DNA of 64,000 bases, from contig NZ_JBBLYU010000004.1 in assembly GCF_037911135.1 (NCBI RefSeq), positions 124,001-188,000 on the forward strand, written 5' to 3'. The stretch comes from Phaeobacter sp. A36a-5a (GTDB taxonomy: Bacteria; Pseudomonadota; Alphaproteobacteria; Rhodobacterales; Rhodobacteraceae). The notes below the pieces were generated by a model. It worked only from the letters and a program-made list of their open reading frames with translations, had not been told where the DNA came from and did no database searches. Shown here one piece after another: positions 1-7,988 of this stretch. The position numbers and the translations under genes were made by a program. Position 1 is the first letter of the stretch, and every line of letters starts with the position of its first letter.

Positions 1-2
1 GC

Positions 3-524
3 GTCGACCGGCCCAACCAGGTCTGGGCCGCAGACATCACCTGCCAGCCAATGCGACGGGGCTTCTTGTATCTGGTAGCGATCATGGACTGGCATACCCG
101 CAAGGTTCTGGCCTGGCGCATCTCGAACACGCTGGAAGCCGACTTCTGTGTCGAGGCTCTGAATGAGGCGATCCACCGCTTCGGCCCGCCAGAGATCATG
201 AACACCGACCAGGGGAGCCAATTCACGTCCTTTGCCTGGACAGATCGTCTGCGCCGCTCCGGCGTGCGCATCTCGATGGATGGCAAGGGTCGGTTCCTCG
301 ACAATATCTTTGTCGAACGGCTCTGGCGCAGCCTGAAATACGAGTGCGTCTACTTGCACGCATGGGAAACAGGATCAGAAGCAAAGGTGGGCGTCGGCAA
401 GTGGGTCGAATTCTACAACCGCAAACGCCCCCATTCCGCCCTTGGTGGCAAACCTCCGGCCGTGGTTTATTGGCTGAGAAAAGACGAAACCCAAACAGGT
501 CAGCAGGAGCAGAGAGTAGCTTAA
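3..524 (+). CDS. IS3-family transposase, C-terminal part (partial)
   Basis: The open frame runs in from the left window edge, so only the C-terminal ~173 residues of an OrfB-type DDE transposase are visible. The catalytic triad can be followed: Asp in WAADIT just after the edge, Asp in MNTDQGSQF, and Glu in FVERLWRSLKYE, followed by the usual FYNRKRPHSALGG tail of IS3-family integrase cores. It would cut and join the ends of its own element. No frameshift is seen in the visible part. Whether the N-terminal half and OrfA are intact cannot be judged. The element lies just upstream of the nucleobase transporter operon. Confidence 0.93.
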   Translation, partial: VDRPNQVWAADITCQPMRRGFLYLVAIMDWHTRKVLAWRISNTLEADFCVEALNEAIHRFGPPEIMNTDQGSQFTSFAWTDRLRRSGVRISMDGKGRFLDNIFVERLWRSLKYECVYLHAWETGSEAKVGVGKWVEFYNRKRPHSALGGKPPAVVYWLRKDETQTGQQEQRVA

Positions 525-538
525 GTTACGCCGAAAGC

Positions 539-563
539 TGTCCAACGATTGGGGAGTAGCTCA
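539..563 (+). repeat. Putative right terminal inverted repeat of the IS
   Basis: The 25 bases after the transposase stop start with TGTCCAACGATT and end with GTAGCTCA. Read on the other strand this starts with TGA and ends with GGACA, the form of many IS3-family ends. The matching left end is outside the window, so the boundary is inferred. Confidence 0.5.
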
Positions 564-759
564 AATACCGCACAAATTTCGATATCTGAATTCATCCTTG
601 CCCAAAAGAGAAGCGCGCCCCTATAGTTTCCCCTGCGGAACACAGGGCGCGTATTGCCGGGGTCACGACCAGCCCCCTAGCGTCGACACCACGCGGGCAT
701 GACCGGCGACGTTCCAAAGAGCCTGCACCAACGCAGGGCCATCGACAGGGGGAAATGAC

Positions 760-1791
760 ATGACACAGACCAAGACCAGCGCGCGGATGTCGCGCCGCCA
801 CTTTCTGCTCAGCTGTGCCGCCGGGGCGCTGACCGTCGGGCTTGCCGCCTCGCTGCCGCTTCGGGCCACAGCGGCCGAGCCGATCAAGGTTGCAGGCATC
901 TACACCGTGCCCGTCGAACAGCAATGGGTTAGCCGGATCCATGTTGCCGCCCTCGCCGCAGAGAACCGTGGCGACATCACCTATACGTTTTCCGAAAACA
1001 CCTCGAACACCGATTATCCGCGCGTGATGCGCGAATATGCCGAACAGGGGCACAAGCTGATCATCGGTGAGATCTTCGGCGTTGAGGCCGAGGCCCGCGA
1101 GGTGGCGGCAGATTATCCCGATGTGGCCTTCCTGATGGGCTCTTCCTTCAAGGAGGATCCGGCGCTGCCCAATCTGGCGGTCTTCGACAACTACATTCAG
1201 GATGCCTCCTACCTGTCGGGGATCGTGGCCGGGGCCATGTCGGAGAGCGGCAATATCGGCATGGTCGGCGGTTTTCCCATTCCTGAGGTGAACCGCCTGA
1301 TGCACGCCTTTATGGCGGGCGCGCGGGAGATGAACCCCGATATCAAATTCCAGGTCTCGTTCATCGGCAGCTGGTTTGATCCGCCCAAGGCCAAGGAAAC
1401 CGCATTCGCCATGATCGAGAACGGTGCCGATATGCTCTATGCGGAACGCTTTGGCGTCTCCGACGCGGCCAAGGAGAAGGGCGTGCTGGCCATCGGCAAT
1501 GTGATCGACACCCAGAGCGACTATCCTGACACGGTGGCGGCCTCGGCGCTGTGGCATTTTGAGCCGACGCTGGATGCGGCCATCGCCAAGGTGCGGGACG
1601 GCAGTTTCACCGCTGCCGACTATGGCATCTATTCCTTCATGAAGGAGGGCGGAGCCTCGCTGGCGCCTTTTGGCACCTTTGAGGGCAAGATCCCGCAGGA
1701 GGCACTGGATCTGATCGCCAGCCGCAGCGCAGCGATCAAGGATGGCTCTTTTGTGGTGGAGATCAACGACACCGAGCCCGGCTCCTCCTGA
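760..1791 (+). CDS. BMP-family ABC transporter substrate-binding protein
   Basis: A 343-residue periplasmic binding protein of the Bmp/Med family, which bind nucleosides or related bases. Residues 1-38 form a Tat-type signal (SRRHFLLSC followed by a hydrophobic stretch, cleavage probably near ATAAEP). The mature part begins IKVAGIYTVPVEQQW as in other family members. A GGGGGAAATG ribosome site precedes the ATG. It is the first gene of a five-gene operon that continues with an ATPase, two permeases and a cytosine deaminase, only 10 bases from the next gene, so a nucleobase or pyrimidine ligand is the best inference. The ligand itself cannot be read from the sequence. Confidence 0.9.
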   Translation: MTQTKTSARMSRRHFLLSCAAGALTVGLAASLPLRATAAEPIKVAGIYTVPVEQQWVSRIHVAALAAENRGDITYTFSENTSNTDYPRVMREYAEQGHKLIIGEIFGVEAEAREVAADYPDVAFLMGSSFKEDPALPNLAVFDNYIQDASYLSGIVAGAMSESGNIGMVGGFPIPEVNRLMHAFMAGAREMNPDIKFQVSFIGSWFDPPKAKETAFAMIENGADMLYAERFGVSDAAKEKGVLAIGNVIDTQSDYPDTVAASALWHFEPTLDAAIAKVRDGSFTAADYGIYSFMKEGGASLAPFGTFEGKIPQEALDLIASRSAAIKDGSFVVEINDTEPGSS

Positions 1792-1801
1792 GCAGCTGCG
1801 C

Positions 1802-3382
1802 ATGACGCCGGACCAGACGGCGCAGGCATCGGGCAGTGGCCCGGTGCTGCGCCTGCAACACATCACCAAGTATTTTGGCAGCGTCACCGCAAATGATGAC
1901 GTGAGCTTTGACCTGTTTGCAGGCGAGGTGATCGCTCTGCTGGGAGAGAATGGCGCGGGCAAGACCACACTGATGAATATTCTGTTCGGACAATACACGG
2001 CGGACGCTGGCGCCGTGGAACTGTTCGGCACGGCCCTGCCCCCCGGTGCACCGCGCGCCGCGCTGGATGGCGGCGTCGGCATGGTGCATCAGCATTTCAC
2101 GCTGGCGGATAATCTGACGGTCTGGGAGAATATCACCCTTGGCGTGGAGCCGCTGCTGGGTCTGGGCCTGCGGGCAGGACCGGCAAAGGCCCGTATCCGC
2201 GCGCTGGCGGAGCAGTTTCATCTGAAAGTCGATCCCAACGCCAAGGTCTCGCGGCTCACCGTCGGCGAACGCCAGCGGGTGGAAATACTGAAGGCGCTGT
2301 ACCGCGATGCCCGGATCCTAATTCTGGACGAGCCCACAGCGGTTCTGACACCGCAGGAGACCGATGCGCTGTTTGCCACGCTGCACGAAGCCATCGCCCG
2401 TGGTCTGTCGGTGATCTTCATCTCGCATAAGCTGCATGAGGTGATGGCAATCTCCGACCGCGTGCTGGTGCTGCGCCATGGCCGACTGGTGGCCGAGCGG
2501 CGTACCGCCGAGACCAGCCGTGACGAACTGGCGGCGCTGATGGTGGGGGCAGAAGTGACGCCGGCGGATTTCACCGCCAACGCCCCCGGCCCTGCCTTGT
2601 TGCAGCTGCATGAGGTCTCCACCCCCAGCATCGGGGCAACACCCGGATTGCAGCGCGTGTCACTGGAACTGGCGGCGGGTCAGATTACCGGATTGGCCGG
2701 GGTGTCCGGCAATGGTCAGGCCGCGCTTTCTGATCTGGTCTCGGGGCTGATCACGCCGCAGTCCGGCAGCCTGACCCTGAACGGCGCCGCCCCGGCAGGC
2801 TGGTCCCCGCGTGAGGCGATCAACAGCGGGATCGCCCGCATCCCCGAAGACCGGCACAAGACCGGCACGATTGCCGATTTTGACCTGACCGAAAACGCGA
2901 TCCTTGAAACCTATGCGACCCGCTTCAGCCGCCGTGGCTGGCTCGACTGGCGGGCCGCGCGTGACTTTGCCAGGACGGTGATTGCGGGCTATGACGTGCG
3001 CTGTCCCGGCCCCGACACGCGCATCCGGCTGCTGTCGGGCGGCAATATGCAAAAGCTGATCCTTGGCCGTGTGCTGGAACAGGCCCCGCAGATCATTCTG
3101 GCCAACCAGCCGGTGCGCGGGCTGGATATCGGCGCGGTCACCTATGTGCATGAACAATTGGCCAAAGCCTGCGCGCGCGGGGCGGCGGTTCTGCTGATTT
3201 CCGAGGATCTGGACGAAATCATGCAGCTTTCCGATGTGATCCATGTGATCAGCGAAGGGCGTCTGAGCCCCGGTTTTGCCCGTGGCAGCAAACAGCCCGA
3301 GGAACTGGGCGCCTGGATGGCCGGCCATGGGTTTGACGATCGGTCGGATGCCCCACAGACGGAGGATGGCCATGCGGCTTGA
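1802..3382 (+). CDS. Nucleoside/sugar-type ABC transporter ATP-binding protein (two NBDs)
   Basis: A 526-residue double ATPase of the RbsA/NupA/BmpC type. The N-terminal half has Walker A GENGAGKTT near residue 48, signature LTVGERQRVEI and Walker B ILILDEPTAV. The C-terminal half has a degenerate Walker A (SGNGQAAL, no Lys), LSGGNMQK and ANQPVRGLDIG, the usual asymmetry in this family. I chose the ATG at 1802 because the longer frame would start inside the upstream gene. The stop overlaps the start of the first permease. It energises import of the ligand bound by the preceding protein. Confidence 0.93.
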   Translation: MTPDQTAQASGSGPVLRLQHITKYFGSVTANDDVSFDLFAGEVIALLGENGAGKTTLMNILFGQYTADAGAVELFGTALPPGAPRAALDGGVGMVHQHFTLADNLTVWENITLGVEPLLGLGLRAGPAKARIRALAEQFHLKVDPNAKVSRLTVGERQRVEILKALYRDARILILDEPTAVLTPQETDALFATLHEAIARGLSVIFISHKLHEVMAISDRVLVLRHGRLVAERRTAETSRDELAALMVGAEVTPADFTANAPGPALLQLHEVSTPSIGATPGLQRVSLELAAGQITGLAGVSGNGQAALSDLVSGLITPQSGSLTLNGAAPAGWSPREAINSGIARIPEDRHKTGTIADFDLTENAILETYATRFSRRGWLDWRAARDFARTVIAGYDVRCPGPDTRIRLLSGGNMQKLILGRVLEQAPQIILANQPVRGLDIGAVTYVHEQLAKACARGAAVLLISEDLDEIMQLSDVIHVISEGRLSPGFARGSKQPEELGAWMAGHGFDDRSDAPQTEDGHAA

Positions 3383-4421
3383 ACCGATTGCCGCGCCAAG
3401 CTGGCAGCGGCGGCTGCTGCCGCCTGCCCTTGCACTGCTGGCGACATTTGTCATTGCTGCCGCGCTTGCACAGGTCGCCGGGGGGGAACCGCTGTCGATC
3501 TTTGGCCTGATCCTGAGCGGGGCATTCGGGTCGAAATTTGCGCTGCTTGAGACCTTGAACCGCGCAACCCCGCTGATTTTCACCGGTCTGGCGGTTGCGG
3601 TCGCCTTTCGTGCCAAGCTCTGGAATATCGGAGCCGAGGCGCAGCTCTATGCTGGGGCTGTGATCACCGTTGTTCTGGGCACCGGCGCGCTGAACCTGCC
3701 TGCACCGCTGTTGCTGCCCCTGCTTGGTGCGGCGGCTCTGATCGCGGGGGCGGTGCTGCTGCTGGGGCCTGCACTGCTTAAAACGCGGCTGGGGGTGGAT
3801 GAGGTGGTCACCACGCTGCTGTTCAACTTCATATTCCTGTTGTTCGTCTCCTACCTGCTGGAAGGGCCGCTGAAGGATCCGATGGGCATGGGCTGGCCAA
3901 AATCACCCCGGCTAAGCGCCGACGCGCGGCTGCCCCGGGTGGTGGACGGGCTGCGGCTGCACTGGGGGTTTGCGCTGGCGCTGATTTCAGCGCTGGTGAT
4001 CTGGGTGATCAACACCCGCACCACGCTGGGCTATGAGATGCGCGCAGTTGGCCAGAACGCCGAAGCCGCGCGATTTGCAGGCATTCCAGTCACAAAGGTG
4101 ATCCTGAAAACCGCGCTGTTGTCCGGCGGGCTGGCCGGGCTGGCGGGCTATTCAGAGGTGGCCGGCCTCAAGGGGGCGCTGACGCTCGATCTCAGCCCCG
4201 GTTTTGGCTACACGGGCATCGTTGTGGCCATGCTGGCGCTGCTGCATCCGATTGGCGTGGTTTTTGCAGCGCTGTTTGTCGCCGCGATCTTTGTCGGAGC
4301 GGACAGTATGAGCCGCGCCGCAGGTGTTCCCAGCTATCTGGCCGATATCATGCTGGCCTCGGCTCTGCTGCTGATGGTGCTGGCGATCCTGCTCAGCAAA
4401 TTCCGGCTGCGGAGGGACTGA
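3372..4421 (+). CDS. Nucleoside-type ABC transporter permease 1
   Basis: About 350 residues with many hydrophobic segments, of the BPD_transp_2 family (YufP/NupB-like). The segments GLAVAVAFRAKLWNIGAEAQ and TTLGYEMRAVGQNAEAARFAG are typical family signatures. The ATG at 3372 sits 6 bases after GGAGG at 3361-3365 and overlaps the ATPase gene by 11 bases; an ATG at 3366 is possible but too close to that site. It pairs with the next gene to form the membrane channel of the transporter. Confidence 0.92.
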   Translation: MRLEPIAAPSWQRRLLPPALALLATFVIAAALAQVAGGEPLSIFGLILSGAFGSKFALLETLNRATPLIFTGLAVAVAFRAKLWNIGAEAQLYAGAVITVVLGTGALNLPAPLLLPLLGAAALIAGAVLLLGPALLKTRLGVDEVVTTLLFNFIFLLFVSYLLEGPLKDPMGMGWPKSPRLSADARLPRVVDGLRLHWGFALALISALVIWVINTRTTLGYEMRAVGQNAEAARFAGIPVTKVILKTALLSGGLAGLAGYSEVAGLKGALTLDLSPGFGYTGIVVAMLALLHPIGVVFAALFVAAIFVGADSMSRAAGVPSYLADIMLASALLLMVLAILLSKFRLRRD

Positions 4422-4422
4422 G

Positions 4423-5367
4423 ATGGACATTCTCGAAATCCTGCTTTCCGCCAGCTTCTGGGCCGCTGCGATCCGCATCGCCTCGCCGCTGATCTTTGCC
4501 ACGCTGGGGGAGCTGATCTGCGAACGGGCCGGCGTGCTCAATCTCGGGATCGAGGGGATCATGGTCGCGGGTGCCTTCTCCGGCTGGATCGCGGTCTGGG
4601 CCGGGCTGCCCCTATGGGGCGGGGTTGGTGTGGCGCTGCTGACCGGCATGGCCTTTGGCCTGCTGCATGCGACGCTCAGCGTGCCTTTCGGGCTGTCGCA
4701 GCATGTGGTGGGCATCGGGCTGACACTGTTGGCGACTTCGCTGACCTTCTACACCTACCGCGTGGTGCTGCCAGAGGTGTCCTCGCCGCCCAAGATCGAG
4801 GCGTTTCAGCCCTATGAAATCCCGCTGCTGTCGGATCTGCCGCTGGTCGGCCCGGCCCTGTTTTCACAGACACCACTGACCTATGCCGCCTTTGTGCTGG
4901 CGGCGCTCTGTGCCTATGTGCTCTACCGAACGCCGCTGGGGCTGGCGGTGCGCGCGGCGGGTGAGAACCCATCGGCAGTGGCCGCACAGGGGCTGTCAGT
5001 GACCGCGATCCGCATGGGGGCGGTGGTGGTGGGCAGCGGCCTGATGGCCGTGGGAGGCGCGTTCCTGACGCTTTCGGCCTTTGACAGTTTCTTTTTCGAT
5101 ATGGTGAACGGGCGCGGCTGGATCTGCATTGCGCTGGTGGTCTTTGGCGCGTGGCGACCGGGCAAGGCGGTGTTGGGCGCCATCCTCTTTGCCGCCTTTG
5201 ATGCCTTGCAGATCCGCCTGCAACAGACCGGGATCGGCGCGGTGGTGCCCTACCAGCTGTTCCTGATGATGCCCTATATTCTGTCGATACTGGCGTTGAT
5301 CGTGATGTCGCGCCGCGCCGAGGTGCCTGCCGCATTGATGGTGCCATTCAACAAGGGAGAAAGATGA
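4423..5367 (+). CDS. Nucleoside-type ABC transporter permease 2
   Basis: A 314-residue BPD_transp_2 permease (YufQ/NupC-like). It shows ERAGVLNLGIEGIMVAGA near the N terminus and TPLGLAVRAAGENPSAVAAQG in the middle, both characteristic of the second permease of Bmp-type systems. It starts one base after the preceding stop and its own stop overlaps the deaminase start, so the whole unit is translationally coupled. Confidence 0.92.
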   Translation: MDILEILLSASFWAAAIRIASPLIFATLGELICERAGVLNLGIEGIMVAGAFSGWIAVWAGLPLWGGVGVALLTGMAFGLLHATLSVPFGLSQHVVGIGLTLLATSLTFYTYRVVLPEVSSPPKIEAFQPYEIPLLSDLPLVGPALFSQTPLTYAAFVLAALCAYVLYRTPLGLAVRAAGENPSAVAAQGLSVTAIRMGAVVVGSGLMAVGGAFLTLSAFDSFFFDMVNGRGWICIALVVFGAWRPGKAVLGAILFAAFDALQIRLQQTGIGAVVPYQLFLMMPYILSILALIVMSRRAEVPAALMVPFNKGER

Positions 5368-6647
5368 TGTTGGATCTGTTGATCAAGGGCGGCACGCTGC
5401 CCGATGGCTCGGTCGCGGATATCGGCATCACCGGTGACATCATCACCGAGGTGGCGCCGTCCATTGACGCGGCGGCCAGAGAAACCATCGAGGCCAGCGG
5501 CGATCTGGTCACGCCCCCCTTTGTCGATCCGCATTTCCACATGGATGCGACGCTCTCCTACGGGCTGCCGCGGGTCAATTCCTCTGGCACACTCCTGGAG
5601 GGGATCAGCCTTTGGGGAGAGCTGCGCGAGGAGGCCAGTGTCGAGGATATGGTCAGCCGCGCCCTGACCTATTGCGACTGGGCGGCCAGCATGGGGCTGC
5701 TGGCGATCCGCACCCATGTCGATACCACGCCCGACCACCTGCGGGGCGTGACCGCGATGCTGGAGGTCCGCGAGGCGGTCAAGGAGTACATCGACCTGCA
5801 ATTGGTCGCCTTTCCGCAGGATGGGTTGTACCGGGCGCCAAATGGTCGCGATAACCTGATCCGCGCGCTGGATATGGGCGTCGATGTGGTGGGCGGCATT
5901 CCGCATTTCGAACGCAGTATGCAGGATGGTGCGGAGTCTCTGGGCGATCTATGCAAGATCGCTGCGGATCGTGGGTTGCAGGTCGACATCCATTGTGACG
6001 AAACCGATGATCCGCTGTCGCGACACATCGAGACACTGGCGCAGGAGACGCTGCGCCACGGCTTGCAGGGGCGCGTGGCCGGCAGCCATCTCACCTCCAT
6101 GCACTCGATGGACAACTACTACGTCTCCAAGCTGTTGCCGCTGATTGCCGAAGCCGGGATTGCCGCCATCCCCAATCCACTGATCAACATCGTCTTGCAA
6201 GGTCGCCACGACAGCTTTCCCAAGCGGCGCGGCCTGACCCGCGTGAAGGAATTGCTGGCCCATGGCGTAACGGTGGGCTGGGGGCAGGATTGCGTACTGG
6301 ATCCCTGGTATAGCCTTGGCACCGGCGACATGCTGGACGTGGCTTTCATGGGGATGCATGTGGCGCAGATGATCCACCCGGACGAGATGGCGCAGTGTTT
6401 CACCATGGTGACCGAGAACAATGCCGCGATCATGGGACTGGACGGCTATGGGCTGAAGAAAGGCGATCGCGCCTCGCTGGTTGTGCTGGATGCGGCCACC
6501 CCGACCGAGGCACTGCGCCTGCGACCTGCCCGCCTGGCAGTGGTGGCAAAGGGCAAGGTGATCAGCCGCAGCGCACGCGGCGATGCTGCGCTGTCGCTGC
6601 CCGGTCGCCCTGCACAGGTCCGGCGCCGCCACACCCTGCCGGGCTGA
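5364..6647 (+). CDS. codA: Cytosine deaminase (CodA-type amidohydrolase)
   Basis: A 427-residue amidohydrolase, the usual CodA length. Metal and catalytic residues seen: HFHMD near residue 57, FPQDG (base-binding Gln), HCDETDD (catalytic Glu), SHLTSMHS (His) and GQDCVLDPW (Asp). The family converts cytosine to uracil and ammonia; isocytosine and related bases are also substrates in relatives, so exact specificity is inferred. Start ATG 5364 overlaps the permease stop (ATGATG). Together with the transporter it suggests uptake and deamination of a pyrimidine base as a nitrogen or uracil source. Confidence 0.85.
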   Translation: MMLDLLIKGGTLPDGSVADIGITGDIITEVAPSIDAAARETIEASGDLVTPPFVDPHFHMDATLSYGLPRVNSSGTLLEGISLWGELREEASVEDMVSRALTYCDWAASMGLLAIRTHVDTTPDHLRGVTAMLEVREAVKEYIDLQLVAFPQDGLYRAPNGRDNLIRALDMGVDVVGGIPHFERSMQDGAESLGDLCKIAADRGLQVDIHCDETDDPLSRHIETLAQETLRHGLQGRVAGSHLTSMHSMDNYYVSKLLPLIAEAGIAAIPNPLINIVLQGRHDSFPKRRGLTRVKELLAHGVTVGWGQDCVLDPWYSLGTGDMLDVAFMGMHVAQMIHPDEMAQCFTMVTENNAAIMGLDGYGLKKGDRASLVVLDAATPTEALRLRPARLAVVAKGKVISRSARGDAALSLPGRPAQVRRRHTLPG

Positions 6648-6653
6648 TCCCCG

Positions 6654-7235
6654 TCATAGCAGCAGGTAAGGCAGGCCGGCGCCGGCCACCGCCAGCAGCG
6701 CCAGCGCCACCAGCATTACCAGCCCGTCGCGGGTCAGCATCGCGACGGCAAGGCTGCTGACCACCGCCCCCAGAGTGGAAGAGCTGAAGGGCACCAGTTC
6801 AAGAAACGGCATCGCCAGCCCAGAGAGGGCGCACAGGATACGCGGCACTGTGACAAAGGGCTGGCGCAGCAGGATCTTCACCCGCGCCTCGGTATGGCGA
6901 TCGAGAAATCGGGCCATCCGGCGCATAGGCCCCAGCACCCTGCGCGCCCGCTCCGAGGAGATCCGCTGTCGGCGGAGCCAATCCGGCAGCCACAGGTGAT
7001 CCCGGCCAAGCGCCATTTGCCCGGCGATGAGAAAGATCAGCAGCCCGCAGACAGTCGAGAACAGCGGCACGCCACTGAGCGGCGACACCACCGCCATCGC
7101 GGGCAGCAACAGGGTCGCCGCCATCGAGGAATGGCCAAGATCCTCGACAACCTCGGCAACGCTGATGCTGTCCTCTTCCAGCAATTCGGTCGTCGCCTCG
7201 ATTATCTCGCCGACGGGATGGTCCTGCGCTGTCAT
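6654..7235 (-). CDS. exoD: ExoD family membrane protein
   Basis: A 193-residue protein of the ExoD family (exopolysaccharide synthesis, ExoD). It opens with a short soluble part, then GHSSMAATLLLPAMAVVSPLSGVP and several membrane segments, ending in a C-terminal hydrophobic hairpin. The function of the family is poorly defined; rhizobial exoD mutants are alkali sensitive and altered in exopolysaccharide. Start chosen at 7235 because AGGAGG lies 9 bases upstream. A perfect EcfG-type box lies about 100 bases upstream on this strand, so it is probably a general-stress gene. It converges with codA with only 6 bases between. Confidence 0.85.
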   Translation of the reverse strand: MTAQDHPVGEIIEATTELLEEDSISVAEVVEDLGHSSMAATLLLPAMAVVSPLSGVPLFSTVCGLLIFLIAGQMALGRDHLWLPDWLRRQRISSERARRVLGPMRRMARFLDRHTEARVKILLRQPFVTVPRILCALSGLAMPFLELVPFSSSTLGAVVSSLAVAMLTRDGLVMLVALALLAVAGAGLPYLLL

Positions 7236-7334
7236 TGTGATCTGCCTCCTGTCTGGCCTGCGGTGCGCGCTTCGGCGCTCTGTCCGACCTGTCACGCGTC
7301 GGGTTCCGTGTCTGTTCTGTGTCTCTGGAGAGCA

Positions 7335-7359
7335 AACGTTTCGACGCGCCTGCGGTTCC
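7335..7359 (-). promoter_or_regulatory. EcfG-type promoter for exoD
   Basis: On the minus strand GGAAC (7359-7355), 16 bases, CGTT (7338-7335): a perfect match to the alphaproteobacterial general-stress sigma factor promoter. It lies about 100 bases from the exoD start. Confidence 0.75.
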
Positions 7360-7445
7360 GGCGAGCGCGGGACAATGCGCACGACAACACCGCTCGCCCC
7401 CGAGGCAGGTCAGGTGTTTTTCTTTGACTGCCAGCAGCTTCGGCG

Positions 7446-7471
7446 GGAACCGATCCGGCAGCAGAGGCGTT
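7446..7471 (+). promoter_or_regulatory. EcfG-type promoter before structured RNA/lipoprotein
   Basis: GGAAC at 7446-7450, 17 bases, CGTT at 7468-7471. The nearest plus-strand gene starts 180 bases downstream, an unusual distance compared with 25-40 bases for most other EcfG boxes here. Confidence 0.75.
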
Positions 7472-7477
7472 AGCCCA

Positions 7478-7600
7478 GCGCAACCCCGTGACGAGACGGG
7501 GCAGGCCCCGCCAGATCGGGGCCACCCGGGGCCGCGACTGGGCTTTGCCCGCGCCCCATACTCCGCCGGTGCGACACCGGCCCCGATTTTTCGGGACTGA
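7478..7600 (+). ncRNA. Candidate general-stress small RNA or structured leader
   Basis: Directly after the EcfG box come successive perfect stems: 7484-7489 with 7496-7501, 7504-7510 with 7517-7523, 7540-7543 with 7547-7550, 7566-7571 with 7575-7580, and 7582-7586 with 7591-7595 around a T-run. No ORF with coding character covers them. An EcfG-driven sRNA is known in another alphaproteobacterium (GsrN of Caulobacter), but no sequence kinship is claimed. It could equally be a long structured leader of the lipoprotein gene at 7651. Confidence 0.4.
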
Positions 7601-7650
7601 TACTTGGATCTGACACCGGCGTTCGCGCCGCGAAACAAAAGGAATTTGAC

Positions 7651-7776
7651 ATGCGACTGATTATTGCCGCTCTTGCCCTGGCCGGTCTGGCTGCCTGCGA
7701 AACAACCGAGGGCTTTGGCCGTGACGTCTCCGACCTTGGCGACGCGATCACCGAGGAATCTCAGGAAGCACAGTAA
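7651..7776 (+). CDS. Entericidin A/B-like small lipoprotein
   Basis: A 41-residue protein: hydrophobic signal of about 15 residues ending in the lipobox LAAC (Cys16), then a short acidic tail ETTEGFGRDVSDLGDAI. This is the form of entericidin-family (EcnA/EcnB) lipoproteins, which are small envelope lipoproteins often induced by stress in alphaproteobacteria. An AAAGGAATTTGAC ribosome site precedes the ATG. The upstream EcfG box at 7446 suggests stress control. Its toxic or antitoxic role cannot be told from sequence. Confidence 0.8.
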   Translation: MRLIIAALALAGLAACETTEGFGRDVSDLGDAITEESQEAQ

Positions 7777-7988
7777 AGCGCCGCCCGATCCATGCCCCGT
7801 CAGACCAGTTCTGGCGGGGTTTTTCTGTCCGATCCCGCGCGCATCCGGATATTGCGGTGCTGATGGCGGTCGGCGGTTGACGTTCCCCGCAACTCGAAGA
7901 ACCATTGCAGCGCGATCAATGGCCTGACGGGTATTACAACCAGCGGGCCACGCGCCCCTTTTCGATGCGTTCCAGACCGAGGATGCCA

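Larger units (their letters stand above)
7236..7650. other. Gene-free control region with two EcfG boxes
   Basis: These 415 bases hold no convincing protein gene. They contain one EcfG-type promoter for exoD (minus strand), one pointing right at 7446, and then a run of GC-rich hairpins (see the ncRNA entry) before the small lipoprotein gene at 7651. Confidence 0.7.

Noticed and set aside
592-2082. 496-codon antisense ORF opposite the BMP and ATPase genes
   Set aside because: It mirrors real genes with known domains on the other strand; long antisense frames are expected at this GC content.
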